Shown one piece after another: positions 15,441-23,568 of a DNA stretch of 64,000 bases (position 1 is its first letter; each line of letters opens with the position of its first letter). The notes under the pieces are model-generated. The model was not told where the DNA came from and made no database searches. It saw nothing but the letters and a program-made list of their open reading frames with translations. The stretch comes from an uncultured Oscillospiraceae bacterium. Lineage in GTDB: Bacteria > Bacillota > Clostridia > Oscillospirales > Oscillospiraceae. A program made the position numbers and the translations under genes. The DNA lies in the NCBI GenBank assembly GCA_934667095.1, contig CAKULE010000002.1, forward strand, positions 93,791 to 157,790, given 5' to 3'.

Positions 15441-15875
15441 ATGTACGGACAAATTCACAAGCGTCTTGTGGTCGTTCTGGATGGGCAGGGCGGCGGCATG
15501 GGAGCCCAGCTGGTAAAGCTCCTGCTGCCCGTCCTCCCCGAGGACTGCCGCCTCATCGGCGTGGGCACCAACGCCCTGGCCACCGGCGCCCTGCTCCGGG
15601 CGGGAGTCCATCAGGGCGCCAGCGGTGGGAACGCCGTCATCTATAACGCCGGCCGGGCGGACCTCATCCTCGGGCCCATCGGCATCATTGTGGCCAACGG
15701 CATCTGCGGCGAGGTCTCCCCCGCCATGGCCGCCGCCGTCTCCGGGGCGGATGCCAACAAGATCCTCATCCCCTCCAACCGATGCAGCGTGCGCATTCCC
15801 GGCGCAGATGACCTGAAGCTGGACGAGCTGCTGCGTCAGGCGGTGGACATGGCCGTGCGGGAGCTGGCGCGATGA
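15441..15875 (+). CDS. DUF3842 family protein
   Basis: 144-residue uncharacterised protein common in Clostridia. The N-terminus RLVVVLDGQGGGMGAQLVK looks like a Rossmann-type nucleotide-binding start. Later segments include GVGTNALATGALLRAG and GPIGIIVANGICGEVSPAM. The family has no established function. The ATG at 15441 lies 12 bases after AAAGGA. Its TGA overlaps the start of the next kinase-like gene (ATGA), so the two products may work together. Confidence 0.8.
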   Translation: MYGQIHKRLVVVLDGQGGGMGAQLVKLLLPVLPEDCRLIGVGTNALATGALLRAGVHQGASGGNAVIYNAGRADLILGPIGIIVANGICGEVSPAMAAAVSGADANKILIPSNRCSVRIPGADDLKLDELLRQAVDMAVRELAR

Positions 15876-16906
15876 GCGGCTTCGATCAGATCGTCCGCGC
15901 CCACGCCGCCCGTTACCCGCGGATGGACCCCCAGGACTACGGCAAGCTGGCCTATCAGAGCGAGTTCGGCCCGGAGCACCTCATCCGGGACCGGGACCAT
16001 GTCCGGGTCATGCTGGAGCAGGAGCTGGCGGTCTCTGCCGGCCCCGCTATCCCGCCGGAGCCCATCGGCAACGGCCTGTGCCGCTTCCATCTGGAGGGGC
16101 TGGACACCGATGCCGCCCTCCTGCTGCTGGAGCTGTTCTGCCGCACAGCGGCGGAGCATCAGGGCACCCGGGAGGGGCTGGAGGCGCGGCTGGCAGTGCT
16201 GGAGGCGCTGACCGTCCCCGGCATGGACGCATGGCTGGCCCGCTGGCGGGCAGAGGGCTGCCCCGCCGTCAGCCACAGCCAGACCTTCCGGGACGCCTAC
16301 GCTCCCCACTATCGCCTGCTGGCGGAGCCCTATGCCCGCTTCTTCCCCGCTCTGCTGGCGGTGGACCGGCTGGTCCGGAGCGGCAGGCCCGCCATCGTGG
16401 CCATTGACGGACGCTGCGGCAGCGGCAAGACCACGCTGGCCGCCCTGCTGGCCAGGCTGTTCCCCTGCAATGTGTTCCACGCGGACGACTTCTACCTCCC
16501 CTTCGACCGCCGCGTCCCCGGCTGGGAGGCCATCCCCTGCGCCAACATGGATTTCACCCGGCTGGACCGGGAGGTCCTGACCCCCACGCTGGCGGGGGAG
16601 GGCGTGGCCTACCGGGCCTACGATTGCCCTGCTGGAACATACCGGCCGGCGGTCCATCTCCCCTTCCGCTCTCTCACCATCGTGGAGGGCAGCTATTCCA
16701 CCCACCCCTCCCTGCGGGACAAGTACGCCCTGCGCATCTTCCTCACCTGCTCCCCGGAGGCACAGGCCGCCCGGCTTCAGGCCCGGGAGGGGGACTACTA
16801 CCCCATGTTCCAGCGCCGCTGGATCCCACTGGAGGAGGGGTATTTCTCCACTTACAGCGTGCAGGACGGCTGTCATCTGGTCCTGAACGCCGAGGAGCTC
16901 CGTTAA
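15872..16906 (+). CDS. Uridine-kinase-like P-loop protein with extra N-terminal domain
   Basis: 344 residues. The C-terminal half (about 170-344) is a phosphoribulokinase/uridine kinase type P-loop NTPase: Walker A GRCGSGKTT near 179-187, then NVFHADDFYLPFDRR, where the DDFY motif binds substrate, and VEGSYSTHP. The first 165 residues form a helical domain (QSEFGPEHLIRDRDHV) that is not part of ordinary uridine kinases and that I do not recognise. It phosphorylates an unknown, probably nucleoside- or sugar-like, substrate. It is coupled to the DUF3842 gene by a four-base overlap. Confidence 0.78.
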   Translation: MSGFDQIVRAHAARYPRMDPQDYGKLAYQSEFGPEHLIRDRDHVRVMLEQELAVSAGPAIPPEPIGNGLCRFHLEGLDTDAALLLLELFCRTAAEHQGTREGLEARLAVLEALTVPGMDAWLARWRAEGCPAVSHSQTFRDAYAPHYRLLAEPYARFFPALLAVDRLVRSGRPAIVAIDGRCGSGKTTLAALLARLFPCNVFHADDFYLPFDRRVPGWEAIPCANMDFTRLDREVLTPTLAGEGVAYRAYDCPAGTYRPAVHLPFRSLTIVEGSYSTHPSLRDKYALRIFLTCSPEAQAARLQAREGDYYPMFQRRWIPLEEGYFSTYSVQDGCHLVLNAEELR

Positions 16907-17011
16907 ATCTCTGTCAGGAAGACAGTCTCAACCATATTTTCTCCCGAAAAAGCCAGGAAGGCCCACGGCCCAGAAGGGCAGCACAAGACTTTTACAAGGA
17001 GAACACAGAAA

Positions 17012-17590
17012 ATGAATCAGAGCAGAAGCAGAAAATACGTCCTGAACCTTTGCCTGTCGGCTATGTTCGTGGCCATCGGCATTGTCCTTCCCTTTGTCAC
17101 CGGCCAGATCCCTCAGATCGGCTCCATGCTGCTGCCCATGCACCTGCCGGTGCTGCTGTGCGGCCTTATCTGCGGCTGGCAGTACGGCGCCGTAGTGGGC
17201 TTCATCCTGCCGCCCCTGCGCTATGTGCTGTTCGGCATGCCTCCCATTTTCCCCACCGGTGTGTCCATGGCCTTTGAGATGGCCGCCTATGGCCTGCTGG
17301 TGGGCCTGCTGTACAGCCGGTCTAAGTGGAAGTGTGTCCTGTCCCTGTACCGCAGCCTGATCTTGGCCATGATCGGCGGGCGTATCGTCTGGGGCGTGGT
17401 GCGGGTGATCTGCTCCGGCGTGTCGGGCAATCCCTTCACCTGGAAGCTGTTCCTCTCCGGCGCGTTCCTCACCGCCATTCCCGGCATCGTGCTCCAGCTG
17501 GTATTCATCCCGCTGGTGATGGTCGCGCTGGACCGCACCGGCGCTGTGAAGTTCAGCAGGAAGGCCCCGGCAGAAGCCGCAAAACAGTAA
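17012..17590 (+). CDS. ECF transporter S component, substrate unknown
   Basis: 192-residue integral membrane protein with about five to six hydrophobic helices. It has the pattern of vitamin-binding S components: LPFVTGQIPQIGSMLLPMHL, then GWQYGAVVGFILPPLRY and GMPPIFPTGVSMAFEMAAYG. It would work with a shared energising module (EcfA/A'/T) encoded elsewhere. The AAGGAG site is well placed. No riboswitch that would reveal the vitamin was recognised in the 105-base upstream gap. Confidence 0.85.
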   Translation: MNQSRSRKYVLNLCLSAMFVAIGIVLPFVTGQIPQIGSMLLPMHLPVLLCGLICGWQYGAVVGFILPPLRYVLFGMPPIFPTGVSMAFEMAAYGLLVGLLYSRSKWKCVLSLYRSLILAMIGGRIVWGVVRVICSGVSGNPFTWKLFLSGAFLTAIPGIVLQLVFIPLVMVALDRTGAVKFSRKAPAEAAKQ

Positions 17591-17593
17591 CGC

Positions 17594-17642
17594 AAAAAAC
17601 GCCCGCGGACCGGAGGAACCGGCCCACGGGCGCGTCTTTTTT
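17594..17642. terminator. Bidirectional terminator
   Basis: Stem CGCCCG/CGGGCG with inner ACCGG/CCGG-type pairing, flanked by A6 on the left and a T-rich tract on the right. It serves the convergent ECF and thiI genes. Confidence 0.85.
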
Positions 17643-17648
17643 CAGTTG

Positions 17649-18821
17649 TCAGTTCCCCAGCAGGACCCGCTCGATGCCGGCCACGGCCTCCTCCACCAGC
17701 GCGTCCACGTCCAGCGCCTGCTCGGCCTCCTCCAACTCCTCCACCTTGGGCTTGGTGCGGGGGTGCTTGGGGGTGAAAACGGTGCAGCAGTCCTCGTAGG
17801 GCAGGATGGAGGTCTCAAAGGTGCCGATGCGCCGGGCTACCCGGACGATCTCCTCCTTGTCCATGCCCACCAGCGGGCGCAGCACCGGCCGGTCGCACAC
17901 GGCATTGGTGCAGGCCATGGCGTCCAGGGTCTGGCTGGCCACCTGGCCCACGGATTCGCCGGTGACCAGGGCGGTAATGCCGTTCTTCTCCGCCACGCGG
18001 CAGGCGATTCGCATCATGAACCGCCGCATGAGGATGGTAAACAGCTCCTCCGGGCAGGAGCGGCGCAGCTCCTCCTGGATCTTGGTAAAGGGCACCACAT
18101 GGACGCACATCTTGCCGGTATAGGGGGTCAGCAGCCGGGCCAGATTCAGCACCTTCTCCTTGGCCTCCGGGGAGGTGTAGGGGTAGGAGTAGAAGTGGAT
18201 GGAGTCCACGATGACGCCCCGCTTGGCGATCATCCACGTGGCCACGGGGGAGTCGATGCCGCCGGACAGCAGGGACAGCGCCCGGCCGCCCATGCCCACG
18301 GGCAGGCCGCCGGCCCCGGGCTCCGGCCCGGCGTGGACGAAGGCCTCGAAATCCCGCACCTCCACATGGACGGTGAGCTCCGGGTCGTGCATGTCGGCCT
18401 TCAGGTTGGGATACATCTCGTCCAGCTCGCCGCCGATGTACTGGCTCAGCTGGATAGAGTTCATGGGGAAGGACTTGTCCGCCCGCTTGGTCTCCACCTT
18501 AAAGGTATGGGCGGCGGCCAGTTTGTCCCCCAGATACTCCACGGCGCAGGCCAGAATGGCGTCCTTGTCCTTGGGGCAGCTGCGGGCCCGGCACAGGCCG
18601 GCCACGCCGAACAGCTTTTCCATGGCCTCCCTCGCACCCTCGAAGTCACAGCTGTCATCCATGGGCTCCACATAGGTGGTGGACTGGCGGGTGTAGACCT
18701 TGAACTGGCCGAACTTCTTCAGCCGCCGCTTGGCGTTGCCCATGAGCTTATCCTCAAAGCCCCGGCGGTTCAGGCCCTTCAGGACCATCTCCCCCTGCTT
18801 GAGCAGAATGATCTCTCGCAT
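17649..18821 (-). CDS. thiI: tRNA 4-thiouridine synthase ThiI
   Basis: ATP-dependent sulfur transfer to U8 of tRNA (and to ThiS where present). The 390 residues have an N-terminal ferredoxin-like/THUMP region (1-165) and a PP-loop ATPase with LSLLSGGIDSPVATWM. As in Bacillus-type ThiI, the C-terminal rhodanese domain is absent. GGAGG precedes the start. The usual partner cysteine desulfurase is not adjacent; the only desulfurase in this window is the SufS at 60094. Confidence 0.94.
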   Translation of the reverse strand: MREIILLKQGEMVLKGLNRRGFEDKLMGNAKRRLKKFGQFKVYTRQSTTYVEPMDDSCDFEGAREAMEKLFGVAGLCRARSCPKDKDAILACAVEYLGDKLAAAHTFKVETKRADKSFPMNSIQLSQYIGGELDEMYPNLKADMHDPELTVHVEVRDFEAFVHAGPEPGAGGLPVGMGGRALSLLSGGIDSPVATWMIAKRGVIVDSIHFYSYPYTSPEAKEKVLNLARLLTPYTGKMCVHVVPFTKIQEELRRSCPEELFTILMRRFMMRIACRVAEKNGITALVTGESVGQVASQTLDAMACTNAVCDRPVLRPLVGMDKEEIVRVARRIGTFETSILPYEDCCTVFTPKHPRTKPKVEELEEAEQALDVDALVEEAVAGIERVLLGN

Positions 18822-18931
18822 ATCGTTTCCTCCGTATACAGCGGAGCGCAGAGCGCTCCCGAATCTTCCGTTCCATTCTACCGCCCCGGGGCCGGACTGT
18901 CAATCCTGTTGCCCGCCGGCCCGAAAACGGC

Positions 18932-18965
18932 AAAAAAAGACCGCCGCGGACTGTGCCCGCGGCGG
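18932..18965 (-). terminator. Intrinsic terminator of the small membrane protein gene
   Basis: Perfect nine-base stem CCGCCGCGG/CCGCGGCGG with a GCACAGT-type loop and seven Ts on the minus strand, 13 bases after the stop at 18978. Confidence 0.9.
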
Positions 18966-18977
18966 CCCCGCTTTTCG

Positions 18978-19184
18978 TTACTCCTGCTTCAGCGCACCAT
19001 CGTCATAGTCGTCATACTCGGAGGGGATGAAGCCGCAGAACTGCTCCTTCTTGGCCTCCAGCTTGGCGGCAACGGCATAGAACGCGTCCACGATGGTCTC
19101 CCAATAGGTCGCCACAAGGCAGGCGACAGCGCCGATGGCGGCAGCGATCGCCGTGATCTTCAGAATATAGCGGGCAGCTTTCAT
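18978..19184 (-). CDS. Small membrane protein (68 residues)
   Basis: Not assigned to a family. Residues 5-27 form a hydrophobic helix (ILKITAIAAAIGAVACLVAT). The second half is charged and ends in an acidic, Tyr-containing tail (SEYDDYDDGALKQE). A strong AGGAGG site and a dedicated terminator indicate a real, probably well-expressed gene. Its size and layout resemble small single-pass proteins that modulate larger membrane complexes (inference). Confidence 0.75.
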   Translation of the reverse strand: MKAARYILKITAIAAAIGAVACLVATYWETIVDAFYAVAAKLEAKKEQFCGFIPSEYDDYDDGALKQE

Positions 19185-19511
19185 AGCAGTTCCTCCTCAT
19201 TCGGTTTTGGTGCTTATAGTTTACACGATATTTTTTCAAAAAACAATGGGGGCCGAAAAAAATTTACATTTTTATGGCCGGCCCCCGGGCGTGCAGATTT
19301 CCCCGTTCCCACCCTCGTCCGCCGTCAGTGCGCGGTGATAACAGTGCGCAGTGAAGGATACGGTCGTGCGCGATCGGGGCATAACGATGAAGGGGATTCG
19401 GACCCCGTGCCGCCCCGGCACTGCCATATCGGTGTGGACTCATTCTCAGCCACAGAGATGCACTCGCCCGCCGGACTACCAAGCTATTCCGTTTTGCCGC
19501 AGGACCGGCCC
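19185..19511 (-). other. 327-base intergenic region without a gene
   Basis: No convincing ORF. It begins with an AT-rich stretch (19200-19280) that probably holds the promoter of the small membrane protein. Further right are two abutting hairpins: GGGG-ATTCGGA-CCCC at 19392-19406 and GTGCCG-CCC-CGGCAC at 19407-19421. They resemble structured RNA, but I could not fit them to a tRNA or a riboswitch class that I know. Confidence 0.5.
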
Positions 19512-19961
19512 TTACAGCTCCGTCCTCCAGTTGTTCTCCTGGATCGTGTTGTCCAGCCGGCGCAGGCGGGCGGACAGGTCGTCCACCTGCTTCTGGATGG
19601 CTCGGACATCCACTGTGCTGAGGATCCTGATCTCCGTGCGGGCCGCCCGCTGGGACAGGCAGCTGGCCGAATCCACCACCCGGCGGTAGCTCTGGAGCTT
19701 CAGGTTCAGGCAGTCCCGCTCGGCGATGAGTTCCGTCAGGCTGCGGCCCTCCACCAGCGTGCGGCTGTTGGTGAGGTTGACGGCCGCTATCAGTTCCTGA
19801 AGGCGGGCAATGCAGGCATCCAGCTCGGCCAGCAGCTCCGCCGGATCCTCGGCGGGGGTCTCTCCCTCCTGCACGGTGGCATTGTTCTCCAGCCGGCTGC
19901 ACAGCTGGCTGATGCGGCGGTTCAGGTCCGCCCGCTCCTGTAAGGCTTCCGCAAGTTTCAT
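19512..19961 (-). CDS. DIP1984 family protein (septicolysin-like)
   Basis: 149-residue helical protein beginning MKLAEALQERADLNRRISQL, the hallmark of the DIP1984 family, followed by a pair of coiled-coil-like helices and NSRTLVEGRSLTELIAERD. Some members are named septicolysin, but the function is not established and no signal peptide is present. It is a single gene; a GAGGCG-type site lies ahead of the ATG. Confidence 0.82.
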   Translation of the reverse strand: MKLAEALQERADLNRRISQLCSRLENNATVQEGETPAEDPAELLAELDACIARLQELIAAVNLTNSRTLVEGRSLTELIAERDCLNLKLQSYRRVVDSASCLSQRAARTEIRILSTVDVRAIQKQVDDLSARLRRLDNTIQENNWRTEL

Positions 19962-20044
19962 GGCAAGCGCCTCCTGTTTTCATAGTCGGCTCTATCATAC
20001 CATATCGCCCTCCGCTCCGCAACCGGCCCGCAAAAAACAAAGGC

Positions 20045-20073
20045 TTGTATTTTCCCGCCCTATCTATTATAAT
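20045..20073 (+). promoter_or_regulatory. Promoter of the gls24-fakA operon
   Basis: TTGTAT (20045-20050), 17-base spacer and consensus TATAAT (20068-20073), 50 bases before the start codon. Confidence 0.82.
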
Positions 20074-20123
20074 GTTTTGATGTATCATCATTGTCATACA
20101 CACCGGAAGAAAGGAAGGAACTT

Positions 20124-20474
20124 ATGACCATCCAGAACGAAAAGGGCCGCATCCGTTTGACGAATGAGGTCTTTACCAATATCACCGGCGCAGTGGCCAC
20201 CAGCTGCTACGGCGTCAAAGGTATGGCCTTCCGCTCCAAAACCGACAGTCTGGTCCACCTTCTGCGCTGGGAGTCCATGTCCAAGGGCGTCAAGATCGCC
20301 TACCACGGGGACGGCTCCATCTCCATCGAGCTGCACATCATTGTGGACAACGGCGTGAACCTGATGGCCGTCAGCCGCTCCATCCAGAGCGAGGTCAAGT
20401 ACAACGTGAGCCGGCTGACCGACGTAGAGGTGCGCAGCGTGAACGTCTGCGTGGACTACATGGTCATCGGGTGA
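20124..20474 (+). CDS. Asp23/Gls24 family protein
   Basis: 116-residue protein of the alkaline-shock/Gls24 family (YloU-like). Landmarks are GRIRLTNEVFTNITGAVATS, CYGVKGMAF, and the C-terminal VKYNVSRLTDVEVRSVNVCV. The family associates with the envelope and is almost always encoded just ahead of a DAK2-domain protein, as here (33 bases to the next gene). The start at 20124 follows AAGGAAGG. Confidence 0.9.
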   Translation: MTIQNEKGRIRLTNEVFTNITGAVATSCYGVKGMAFRSKTDSLVHLLRWESMSKGVKIAYHGDGSISIELHIIVDNGVNLMAVSRSIQSEVKYNVSRLTDVEVRSVNVCVDYMVIG

Positions 20475-20507
20475 GCCCAACGGACAGAGAAAGGAACGAC
20501 CGAATCT

Positions 20508-22184
20508 ATGATCGATATTATCGATGGCGCGCTGTTCCAGCGCATGATTATCCACGCCGCCGCCAGCATCGAGAGCCAGAAGCAGAGCATCAACGAGCTG
20601 AACGTATTCCCCGTGCCTGACGGCGACACCGGCACCAACATGTCCCTGACCATCGGCACCGCCGGGACCGACGCCCGGAAGAAACACCTGCCCGCCGTGG
20701 GTCAGGCGGCCTCCGCCGCGGCCTCCGCCCTGCTGCGGGGCGCCCGGGGCAACTCCGGCGTCATCCTGTCCCTGCTGTTCCGTGGGCTGTCCAAGGGCCT
20801 GAAGGAGCTGGACACCGCCGACGGCGCCGCGCTGGCCGCCGCCATGAACGAGGGCGTCTCCGCCGCCTACAAGGCGGTGATGAAGCCCGCCGAGGGCACC
20901 ATTCTCACCGTCTCCCGGCTGGCCGCCGCCCGGGCGGCCGACGCCGCCAAGGAGCAGAACAGCGTGGAGTACGTGCTGGACCAGGCCATCGCCGCCGGCG
21001 AAGTAGCGCTGGCCGGTACCATTGACCAGAACCCCGTGCTGAAAAAGGCCGGCGTCATTGATGCCGGCGGCAAAGGCTACCTCATCATCCTGCAGGGCAT
21101 GCTGGACGAACTGCGGGGCATCGCCGCCCCGGAGGTGGACGGTGTCGCCCCCGTGGAAGAGAAGGCCGATTTCGCCGCCCTCAGTCAGGAGGAGATCACC
21201 TTCGCCTTCGACACGGTATTCATCGTGCGTAAGACCACGAACAAGTCTCTGGACCCCCTGCGGACCTATCTGAACAGCATCGGCGACAGCCTTGTCATCG
21301 GCGAGGACGACGAGGCCTTCAAGGTCCACGTCCACACCAACATCCCCGGCAACGCCCTCATCGAGGCCCAGAACTACGGCACGCTGGAGCTGGCCAAGAT
21401 CGAGAATATGCGCACCCAGGCCGCCGATCTGGCCGCCGGCCGCCATGTGCAGAGCACCGACGACCTTGAGGACGACCACGACGACCCCCACGCTCATGAT
21501 GAGGGCGGCATCGTCCCTGCAGAGAAGCCCTACGGCGTGGTGGCCGTGTGCGCCGGCGAGGGACTGGCCTCCATCTTCCGCGATCTGGGCGTGGACGGCG
21601 TGATCTCCGGCGGCCAGACCATGAACCCCTCCACCGAGGACATCCTGCGGGAGATCGCCCGCACCCCGGCGGAGACCGTCTTCATCCTGCCCAACAACAA
21701 GAACATCATCATGGCCGCCCAGCAGTGCGTGGGCCTGCTGGAGGGCCGGAACATTGTGGTCCTCCCCTCCAAGACGGTGCCGCAGGGCATCTCCGCCATG
21801 ATGGTCATGGACCCAGACGCCGATGTGGAGACCAACACCGCGGCCATGACTGAGGCCATGGCCGCCGTCCACACCTCCGAGATCACCTACGCCGCCCGGG
21901 ACTCCGAGTTCGACGGCTTCAGCATCAAGCAGGGGGACTATATGGCCCTCACCGACGGACAGCTGTTCGGCACGGACGGTGCCATTGAGGAACTGCTGAC
22001 CCGGCTGGCGCAGGCCGAGACCCAGCAGAGTGCCGAGTTCATCAACATCTTCTACGGCGAGGACGTGGCCGACGACGCGGCCGCGCAGGCGCTGGAGATC
22101 TTCCAGCGGCTGTGCCCCAACGCCGAGATCGTGCTGCAGAGCGGCGGCCAGCCCGTGTACTACTATATGATCTCCGCGGAATAA
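20508..22184 (+). CDS. fakA: DAK2 domain protein, fatty acid kinase catalytic subunit-like
   Basis: 558 residues. The N-terminal DAK2 kinase domain (1-200) has NELNVFPVPDGDTGTNMSLT, with metal-binding Asp residues, and GARGNSGVILSLLFRG. A middle segment and a C-terminal DegV-like/FakA domain follow, with QTMNPSTEDILREIA and ILPNNKNIIMAA. A His/Asp-rich stretch near residue 320 (DDLEDDHDDPHAHDEGG) is unusual and may bind metal or be a flexible linker. FakA phosphorylates fatty acids carried by FakB (DegV) proteins. The classical yloU-yloV order is kept, but recG does not follow. Confidence 0.92.
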   Translation: MIDIIDGALFQRMIIHAAASIESQKQSINELNVFPVPDGDTGTNMSLTIGTAGTDARKKHLPAVGQAASAAASALLRGARGNSGVILSLLFRGLSKGLKELDTADGAALAAAMNEGVSAAYKAVMKPAEGTILTVSRLAAARAADAAKEQNSVEYVLDQAIAAGEVALAGTIDQNPVLKKAGVIDAGGKGYLIILQGMLDELRGIAAPEVDGVAPVEEKADFAALSQEEITFAFDTVFIVRKTTNKSLDPLRTYLNSIGDSLVIGEDDEAFKVHVHTNIPGNALIEAQNYGTLELAKIENMRTQAADLAAGRHVQSTDDLEDDHDDPHAHDEGGIVPAEKPYGVVAVCAGEGLASIFRDLGVDGVISGGQTMNPSTEDILREIARTPAETVFILPNNKNIIMAAQQCVGLLEGRNIVVLPSKTVPQGISAMMVMDPDADVETNTAAMTEAMAAVHTSEITYAARDSEFDGFSIKQGDYMALTDGQLFGTDGAIEELLTRLAQAETQQSAEFINIFYGEDVADDAAAQALEIFQRLCPNAEIVLQSGGQPVYYYMISAE

Positions 22185-22198
22185 ACCAGCTTCCGAAA

Positions 22199-22226
22199 GC
22201 CGCCCCGGACCGGGGCGGCTTTTTTC
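22199..22226 (+). terminator. Terminator of fakA
   Basis: GCCGCCCC/GGGGCGGC stem with a GGACC loop followed by TTTTTT. Confidence 0.92.
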
Positions 22227-22323
22227 TTTGTCCCGGCAGATTTCTCTCATCCTTGCACGGCGATGTGCATATACTGACCTGTATGCGCCATTCAGGCAGC
22301 GCAAAGGAAAGGAGAGCTACAAC

Positions 22324-22416
22324 ATGGAGCACCAGCACGCCGAGGCCGAGCGGCCTCAGGACATCGACGATCTGATCTTCCGGGACGAGCCGAACTGTCC
22401 CGTCAGCCAGCGGTGA
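22324..22416 (+). CDS. 30-residue acidic small protein
   Basis: Tiny ORF with a strong AAAGGAGAG site before the ATG at 22324 and a dedicated terminator eight bases after the stop; a second terminator lies upstream. The peptide is acidic, starts MEHQHAEAERPQDIDDLIFR and ends DEPNCPVSQR, with one Cys. I do not recognise a family. The isolated transcription unit argues that it is real. The longer in-frame reading from 22228 lacks a ribosome binding site. Confidence 0.6.
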   Translation: MEHQHAEAERPQDIDDLIFRDEPNCPVSQR

Positions 22417-22421
22417 ACAGA

Positions 22422-22455
22422 AAGCGGAAGGGCCGGCCGGTCTTTCCGCTTTTTT
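22422..22455 (+). terminator. Terminator of the 30-residue ORF
   Basis: AAGCGGAA/TTCCGCTT outer stem with a GGCC-rich interior and six Ts. Confidence 0.85.
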
Positions 22456-22466
22456 GCCCTTTGCCC

Positions 22467-22495
22467 TTCCCTCCCGGCTGCTGATGTGATATAAT
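22467..22495 (+). promoter_or_regulatory. Extended -10 promoter of the PfkB-family kinase
   Basis: TGATATAAT (extended -10, core 22490-22495) with a weak TTCCCT at the -35 position (22467-22472), 31 bases before the start codon. Confidence 0.65.
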
Positions 22496-22526
22496 TCTCT
22501 CACATCTGACATTCGGAGGGCTGTTT

Positions 22527-23483
22527 ATGGGCATCGTGGTCATCGGCGCGGTCTTTGTGGACATCAAGGGGTATCCCACAGACGTGTACATCCCCGGCGG
22601 ACGCAACGCCGGCCGGGTGGAGCAGGTCCACGGCGGCGTCAGCCGCAACGTGGTGGAAGACATCGCCAATGTAGAGCTGCGGCCCACCTTCGTCAGTCTG
22701 GTGGACCGCTCCGGCATCGGCGCGGATGTAGTGCGCAAGCTGCGGGACCATAAGGTGAACACCGACTATATCCGCGTTACCGACGACGGCATGGGCACGT
22801 GGCTGGCGGTGTTCGACAACGACGGCGACGTGGTGGCCGCCATCTCCAAGCGCCCGGACCTCAGCCCGCTGGTGGACATTCTGGAGGAGCACGGGGACGA
22901 GATCATCCGGAACGCGGACAGCATCGCGCTGGAGATCGACATGGATAAGGCCGTGACCAAAAAGGTCTTCGCTCTGGCGGAGAAGTACGGCAAGCAGGTG
23001 TACGCGCTGGTGTCCAACATGAGCATCGCCATCAAGCGGCGGGACCTGCTGCGTTCCGTCCACTGCCTGGTCTGCAACCAGCAGGAGGCGGGCATCCTGT
23101 TCTCAGAAAACTACGATCACTGCTCCCCCGAGGAGCTGCGGGACATCGTCGCCGACCGCATCAAGGCCGCCCAGATCGGCCGGATGGTGGTAACCATGGG
23201 CGCCCAGGGCGCCGTATGGGCCACCCTGGAGGGGGACACCGGCCTCTGCCCCGCTAAAAAGGTCAGCGTGAAGGACACCACCGGTGCGGGGGACGCCTTT
23301 TTCTCCGGCATCATCATGGGCCTGACCTACGGCAAGACCATGGCCGAGGCCTGCGAGATCGGCACCCGGCTGGCCGCGGCGGTGATCACCACAGCAGAAA
23401 ACGTCTGCCCCCGGTTCCTGCCCAGCGAGTTCGGGCTGGACGGCGAGGCCCCGGACCCGGATCAGCTGGCCATGGAGCTGTGA
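22527..23483 (+). CDS. PfkB-family carbohydrate/nucleoside kinase
   Basis: 318-residue ribokinase-fold enzyme. The N-terminal IVVIGAVFVDIKG and GGVSRNVVEDIA give the substrate-binding GG, and the C-terminal DTTGAGDAFFSG holds the anion hole and catalytic Asp. Substrate is not determined; the N-terminus resembles pseudouridine and nucleoside kinases more than sugar kinases (inference). TCGGAGGG precedes the start. It is monocistronic. Confidence 0.88.
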   Translation: MGIVVIGAVFVDIKGYPTDVYIPGGRNAGRVEQVHGGVSRNVVEDIANVELRPTFVSLVDRSGIGADVVRKLRDHKVNTDYIRVTDDGMGTWLAVFDNDGDVVAAISKRPDLSPLVDILEEHGDEIIRNADSIALEIDMDKAVTKKVFALAEKYGKQVYALVSNMSIAIKRRDLLRSVHCLVCNQQEAGILFSENYDHCSPEELRDIVADRIKAAQIGRMVVTMGAQGAVWATLEGDTGLCPAKKVSVKDTTGAGDAFFSGIIMGLTYGKTMAEACEIGTRLAAAVITTAENVCPRFLPSEFGLDGEAPDPDQLAMEL

Positions 23484-23490
23484 TTTTCCC

Positions 23491-23519
23491 TTTACAAGCG
23501 CGGTCTTTTCCTCTATAAT
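23491..23519 (+). promoter_or_regulatory. Promoter of prfB
   Basis: TTTACA (23491-23496), 17-base spacer and TATAAT (23514-23519). Confidence 0.82.
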
Positions 23520-23568
23520 GTAAGCTATGATATTATGGCCCACGGGCCCAGAAGGATGAAAGAATACC

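Noticed and set aside
19380..19425. A tRNA gene suggested by the T-arm-like GGGGTCCGAATCCCC on the minus strand
   Set aside because: The conserved TTC of the loop reads TCC, no anticodon arm is found at the right distance, and the would-be 3' acceptor strand has no partner upstream.
19440..19460. A TPP riboswitch suggested by GGCTGAGAATG on the minus strand
   Set aside because: Only the CTGAGA core matches; the second conserved domain is absent and no thiamine gene is downstream.
20094..22304. A very long open frame on the minus strand opposite fakA (over 700 codons), with similar ones opposite the 5'-nucleotidase and the TRAP genes (24908-26884, 46712-49183, 49129-51486)
   Set aside because: These arise because GC-rich, strongly biased codons leave few stops on the opposite strand. 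The products are repetitive (Gly/Val/His/Asp-rich), match no family and lack ribosome binding sites, while the sense genes are clear.
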